DNA of 25,466 nucleotides from positions 1 to 25,466 of the forward strand of contig DCHW01000037.1 of the NCBI GenBank assembly GCA_002314935.1, in the 5' to 3' direction. Of the stretch, positions 25,416 to 25,466 are shown in pieces. Made by a program: the position numbers and the translations under genes. Position 1 is the stretch's first letter. Every line of letters starts with the position of its first letter. This DNA is from Clostridiales bacterium UBA1742 (GTDB lineage Bacteria > Bacillota > Clostridia > TANB77 > CAG-508). Below the pieces are notes generated by a model. It saw only the letters and a list, made by a program, of their open reading frames with translations, searched no databases and was not told the origin of the DNA.

Positions 25416-25466
25416 AACATTATGTAAAAATTGATAAATTTCTTTATAGGTTTAAAATAGATATGT

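Noticed and set aside
1..25466. Mobile elements, prophage, CRISPR or toxin-antitoxin loci
   Set aside because: No transposase, integrase, Cas or toxin-like sequence and no spaced repeat array were seen; composition is even throughout.

Overview
The window looks like chromosomal DNA of a very AT-rich Bacillota, most likely an uncultured gut-type member of class Clostridia. The basis is the low-GC codon use (AGA for Arg, GGA for Gly), strong AGGAGG-type ribosome binding sites, and the gene set: YlbF family, WhiA, DisA, FtsK/SpoIIIE, class III fructose-1,6-bisphosphatase, Firmicutes-type 6S RNA and a clostridial pilin-like surface protein. There is no IS element, prophage, CRISPR array or other sign of transfer.

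Layout. 1-3518: GT4 glycosyltransferase of the glycogen-synthase type, a YlbF-family protein and an SF4 (DnaB-like) ATPase. 3519-3930: a 6S RNA gene. 3931-6557: prmC, a strikingly short whiA, hemW. 6558-11698: promoter, rsmD, a coiled-coil protein, a terminator, ftsK/spoIIIE and an unrecognised coiled-coil protein. 11723-15299: a beta-CASP metallo-beta-lactamase ribonuclease and a cytoplasmic GH15 glucan hydrolase. 15326-17794: radA and disA. 17810-19798: pilin-like protein and membrane-anchored cyclophilin. 19799-20407: promoter, tRNA-Val(UAC), tRNA-Asp(GUC), tRNA-Phe(GAA), terminator. 20408-22375: fbp. 22406-24823, minus strand: feoA-feoB ferrous iron transport operon. 24957-25415: dUTPase.

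The main discovery is a recoding signal. Four genes (radA, disA, feoB, feoA) look broken, but each break is the same event: one extra C directly before a conserved glycine GGA codon, so the reading frame meets CGG-A. There are eight such sites: three in radA, one in disA, three in feoB, one in feoA. Reading CGGA as one glycine unit (+1 shift) at each restores full-length proteins of normal family length (about 456, 351, 714 and 77 residues) with intact motifs, including Walker A of RadA and the G1 box of FeoB. By eye, in-frame CGG occurs nowhere else in any gene of the window, and it is the only Arg codon never used for Arg. This suggests that CGG has lost its arginine meaning here and that CGGA is decoded as Gly, by a quadruplet-reading tRNA or by out-of-frame capture of tRNA-Gly.

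The genes are mostly housekeeping: genome integrity (RadA, DisA, FtsK, dUTPase), translation (PrmC, RsmD, tRNAs), RNA turnover (beta-CASP nuclease, YlbF), storage glucan and gluconeogenesis (GT4, GH15, Fbp) and iron uptake (FeoAB). The recoding sites therefore sit in core functions, not decaying ones.
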